The notes under the pieces: model-generated
Databases searched by the model: none
What the model saw: the letters and a program-made list of their open reading frames with translations, nothing else
Told to the model about the DNA's origin: nothing
Assembly (NCBI RefSeq): GCF_004944975.1
Contig: NZ_SPQG01000002.1
Coordinates: 344,212-408,211 of the forward strand
Direction of reading: 5' to 3'
DNA from: Halorhabdus amylolytica
GTDB taxonomy: Archaea > Halobacteriota > Halobacteria > Halobacteriales > Haloarculaceae
DNA length: 64,000 nucleotides
Shown: piece after piece, positions 61,716 through 64,000 of the stretch
Numbering within the stretch: position 1 is the first letter of the stretch
Layout: each line of letters starts with the position of its first letter
Position numbers and translations under genes: made by a program

Positions 61716-62114
61716 CGGTCGTTCCGTCGGTGTGTCGCGCGGGGGGATAAAGTTCCCGACGGTAGACTGAGCGTTGCCGAACGACGCGTCGATGGTGAAC
61801 TGAACGGTGACGGACGAGGAGGCGACGGTGGACTGAACGGTGACGAGCGACGAGAGACGTCCGGGTCAAAGACTGCTGGAGAGGCGGCCGACGGTCGCGA
61901 GTCGGGGCCGACGGTCGTCGAGTACTGTGTGAACAACGTCACCCCGGACGTGCGTGAACGGCTCGCGACGGCGTCCGTCGATTCGCGCGGGCTTCCGTGT
62001 CTCGAACGTTGCGGGGTCTGTCGGACGGATGCGTTTCTCGTCGTCGACGGCGAGCTCTGCAGGGCTGATGGTCACGGGGCACTCCTCGCCGCGTTGCCGG
62101 GGGTGTCGCCGTGA
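61716..62114 (+). CDS. DUF1450 protein, 5' end unresolved
   Basis: The last ~65 residues (about 61908-62111) match DUF1450 (YuzB-like): VEYCVNNVTPDVRERL ... PCLERCGVCRTDAFLVVDGEL, with the conserved Cys of VEYCVNN and a C-x2-C pair (CLERCGVC). DUF1450 proteins are small and possibly thiol- or metal-linked, role unknown. The in-frame region upstream has no ATG or GTG until 61425, where ATG overlaps the ATPase 2 stop. A frameshift or an unusual start is likely, so the start given is only a bound. The TGA overlaps the GTG of sulfatase 2. Confidence 0.6.
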   Translation, partial: RSFRRCVARGDKVPDGRLSVAERRVDGELNGDGRGGDGGLNGDERRETSGSKTAGEAADGRESGPTVVEYCVNNVTPDVRERLATASVDSRGLPCLERCGVCRTDAFLVVDGELCRADGHGALLAALPGVSP

Positions 62115-63643
62115 ACGTTCTCTTCGTCTCGATCGACAGTCTCCGTCGGGACATGCTCGGCGCCTATGCGGACCGACCGCGCGGGTTCGACTACGAGGTC
62201 GCGACGCCGAACCTGGATCGATTCGCCGAGCGAGCGACGGTGTTCGACAGCCACTATGCCGGGAGCATGTTCTGTATGCCGACCCGGCGAGAGTGGCTCG
62301 CCGGCGTCCAGGAGTTCCCCTGGCGTGGCTGGGGACCGATCGAACCGTCCGACAAAACGATCCCGCAGGCGGCCCGGGAGACCGGGACGTTCACGCAACT
62401 GGTCACGGATCACTATCACTACTTCCAGCACGGTGCCGGTGGGTACTACGAGGACTTCAACGCCTTCGAGTTCGTCCGTGGCCACGAGTTCGACGCCTGG
62501 CAGGCCACCCCCCGACGACCGGACGAGCAACTCCTCGCACAGGCCGGGGCCGAGGATCCCGGAAGCGTCGAGTACGTCCAGCGGGCACAGTACGCCAGGA
62601 ACGTCGCCGGCCTCGACGAGAGCGACGAACGCGACTTCTTCGCCCCGAAAGTGTTCTCGAAGGCGGCGACCTTCCTCGACGGCGTCGAGTGGGACGAGTG
62701 GTTCTGTTACGTCGATAGTTTCGACGTCCACCAGCCGTTTCACTGCCCGGAACCGTACGCCTCGATGTACACCGACGAGGATCCCAGGGATCCCGACCTC
62801 TCGTTTTGGCCACACTGGGGGACTGTCGACGGGGGCCAGGGATCTATCGACGAACGGAATCTCGAATTCGCGAGGGCGCAGTTCGCCGGCAAAGTGACGA
62901 TGGTCGACGAGTGGTTCGGACGGCTCCTCGACGTCCTGGACGAGCGTGACCTCTGGGAGGAAACGGCCGTGATCGTGACGTCGGATCACGGCTACTCGCT
63001 GGGCGATCACGGCTACGTCGGCAAGATCCACATGCCGATGTACGACGTGTTGGCTCGGACGCCCCTGTTCGTCCACCACCCCGACGCCGATTCCAGGCGG
63101 ATCGAGCAACTCACGGCGGCGATCGATCTCCACCCGACGATGCTCTCGTACCTGAACGCGACTGACGCCGGCGATCATCCACACGGCCGTAGTCTGGTGG
63201 ATCTGGTCTCCGGTGAGGCGAGCGGGACCCATCGTGATTGGGCGATCTATGGCGAGTGGGGCTCCGGCGTCTCCGTGACCGACGGGCGGTACACGTATCA
63301 CCGTCCCTGTGATACGGGTCAGCCGGCCTACTGTCATTCCACGTCGATGATCAACGCGCGTGGCGTCTTCTTGCCGCCCGAACCGAAATCGGACGTGACG
63401 GCCGGCGATTATCTGCCGTATACGGACGTCCCGGTCTGGCGGTTCGAGGCCGAACCGGTGCGTCGGATCGACGCGCCGATGGTCTTCGACACGGGGACTG
63501 ATCCGGACCAGCGAGAGAATCTCTTCGGAACCGATACGGTGGCTAGCGAGCGTCTCGACGATCTCCTCGGGCAAGCTTTCGATACGCTGTCCGTCCCGTC
63601 GTCGTTCGCTCGACGCGTGGGGGTGACCGACGATGCGGACTGA
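62111..63643 (+). CDS. Sulfatase 2 (type I, CMPTR formylglycine motif)
   Basis: 510 residues from a GTG that overlaps the upstream TGA (GTGA). The sulfatase core is MNVLFVSIDSLRRDMLGAY (metal Asp) with Cys55 in GSMFCMPTRREWLAG, the C-x-P-x-R motif. Later features are VIVTSDHGYSLGDHGYVGK and FVHHPDADSRRIEQLTAAIDLHPTML. Metal ligands are typical. The gap to sulfatase 1 in sequence is large, so it should act on a different sulfate position. Probably cytoplasmic. Confidence 0.93.
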   Translation: MNVLFVSIDSLRRDMLGAYADRPRGFDYEVATPNLDRFAERATVFDSHYAGSMFCMPTRREWLAGVQEFPWRGWGPIEPSDKTIPQAARETGTFTQLVTDHYHYFQHGAGGYYEDFNAFEFVRGHEFDAWQATPRRPDEQLLAQAGAEDPGSVEYVQRAQYARNVAGLDESDERDFFAPKVFSKAATFLDGVEWDEWFCYVDSFDVHQPFHCPEPYASMYTDEDPRDPDLSFWPHWGTVDGGQGSIDERNLEFARAQFAGKVTMVDEWFGRLLDVLDERDLWEETAVIVTSDHGYSLGDHGYVGKIHMPMYDVLARTPLFVHHPDADSRRIEQLTAAIDLHPTMLSYLNATDAGDHPHGRSLVDLVSGEASGTHRDWAIYGEWGSGVSVTDGRYTYHRPCDTGQPAYCHSTSMINARGVFLPPEPKSDVTAGDYLPYTDVPVWRFEAEPVRRIDAPMVFDTGTDPDQRENLFGTDTVASERLDDLLGQAFDTLSVPSSFARRVGVTDDAD

Positions 63644-63687
63644 CCCGCGACGGCTGTCGTCGTCCGCACAGTATCCGGAGGTGGCCC

Positions 63688-64000
63688 ATGACTCGTGACG
63701 TCCTCGTCGACGGCTACACGCTGCTGGTCGGCACTCCGGATCGTGCCGGGATAGCGCCCGACGGCGACGGGGGGCTTTACTTCCGGGATACGCGTCACCT
63801 CTCGACACTCGCCGTGACGCTCGACGGCGTCGATGTCGATACCCTCGGCCGTGATCTGACCGGCCCGAACCGGCGTGTTCTGGTCGCGACCGACGATAAC
63901 ACGGCGATCAACCGGGTCGATGAATCCACCGAAAAGCGTAGCGATCTCGTTCTCGAAACGCGACAGACCGTGACCGGGAGCGCCAGCCTCTCTCAGGAGG
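63688..64000 (+). CDS. Glycogen-debranching-type glucosidase, N-terminal domain (partial)
   Basis: Starts MTRDVLVDGYTLLVGTPDRAG after a GGAGGT-like site and continues past the window edge; 104 codons are visible. The segment GGLYFRDTRHLSTLAVTLDGVDVDTL is the hallmark of the N-terminal domain of bacterial/archaeal amylo-alpha-1,6-glucosidases (GDE_N_bis). The catalytic (alpha/alpha)6 domain would be outside the window. It likely belongs to the same sugar locus, 44 bases behind sulfatase 2. Confidence 0.85.
   Translation, partial: MTRDVLVDGYTLLVGTPDRAGIAPDGDGGLYFRDTRHLSTLAVTLDGVDVDTLGRDLTGPNRRVLVATDDNTAINRVDESTEKRSDLVLETRQTVTGSASLSQE

Overview
The window is a 64 kb piece of a halophilic archaeal (class Halobacteria) chromosome. 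The sequence is GC-rich. The proteins are strongly acidic. Genes start behind archaeal TATA boxes, often 25-30 bases before the start codon (leaderless mRNAs), or behind GGAGGT sites inside operons. Marker genes are archaeal: transcription factor B, the RPA-RPAP-phosphoesterase operon, ArfC, Lhr helicase, TatA and Tat lipoprotein signals. A GH38 / sulfatase / sugar-uptake locus at the right end suggests a polysaccharide-degrading haloarchaeon of the Halorhabdus type; that genus guess is inference only.

Left part (1-28.6 kb): mostly housekeeping genes. In order: the 5' end of tfb, DUF357, AMMECR1, a MutS-like ATPase, a zinc-ribbon membrane protein, Lhr helicase, a creatininase-family hydrolase, a universal stress protein and an MgtC-like membrane protein. 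Then come the replication operon rpa1-rpap1-rpe, arfC with a surface metalloprotease-like protein, a ferredoxin, and GNAT plus Usp. A redox/quinone-stress group follows (HxlR regulator, DoxX with a coupled mini-ORF, ring-cleaving dioxygenase). Next are an HtrA-type lipoprotein protease, FAH hydrolase, prephenate dehydrogenase with an Rsm22-type methyltransferase, SurE, DUF5786, an HD phosphohydrolase and a 1-Cys peroxiredoxin.

Middle (28.7-48.4 kb): tatA, then tRNA-Arg(CCT), whose 3' end is duplicated downstream, as at an integration scar. Then an iron-sulfur photolyase and a sulfur-handling region: TauE/SafE with a tiny partner, PiT permease, two YeeE/YedE half-transporters, a rhodanese-metallo-beta-lactamase fusion and an Lrp-TRASH regulator. 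This region shares an ATATTGTGC-like upstream motif. It is followed by a PQQ-type sugar dehydrogenase, an 82-bp element with 16-bp inverted ends, a DJ-1 family protein, an ABC exporter, a TrkA-type K+ channel and a pair of bacterial-PH-domain membrane proteins. A frameshifted macrodomain remnant closes the section.

Right part (48.4-64 kb): a coherent glycan-utilisation locus. It holds a GH38 alpha-mannosidase, a CSPTR sulfatase, a TrmB-type sugar regulator, a five-bladed-propeller glycosidase, a complete oligopeptide-type (here probably oligosaccharide) ABC importer, a DUF1450 protein, a second CMPTR sulfatase and the start of a glycogen-debranching-type glucosidase. The divergent promoter between the propeller glycosidase and the importer carries a perfect 7-6-7 inverted repeat, the obvious TrmB operator candidate. 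Together these genes look built to import and dismantle a sulfated, mannose-containing glycan. This is the most interesting system in the window.

No rRNA gene, CRISPR array or intact insertion sequence was found.
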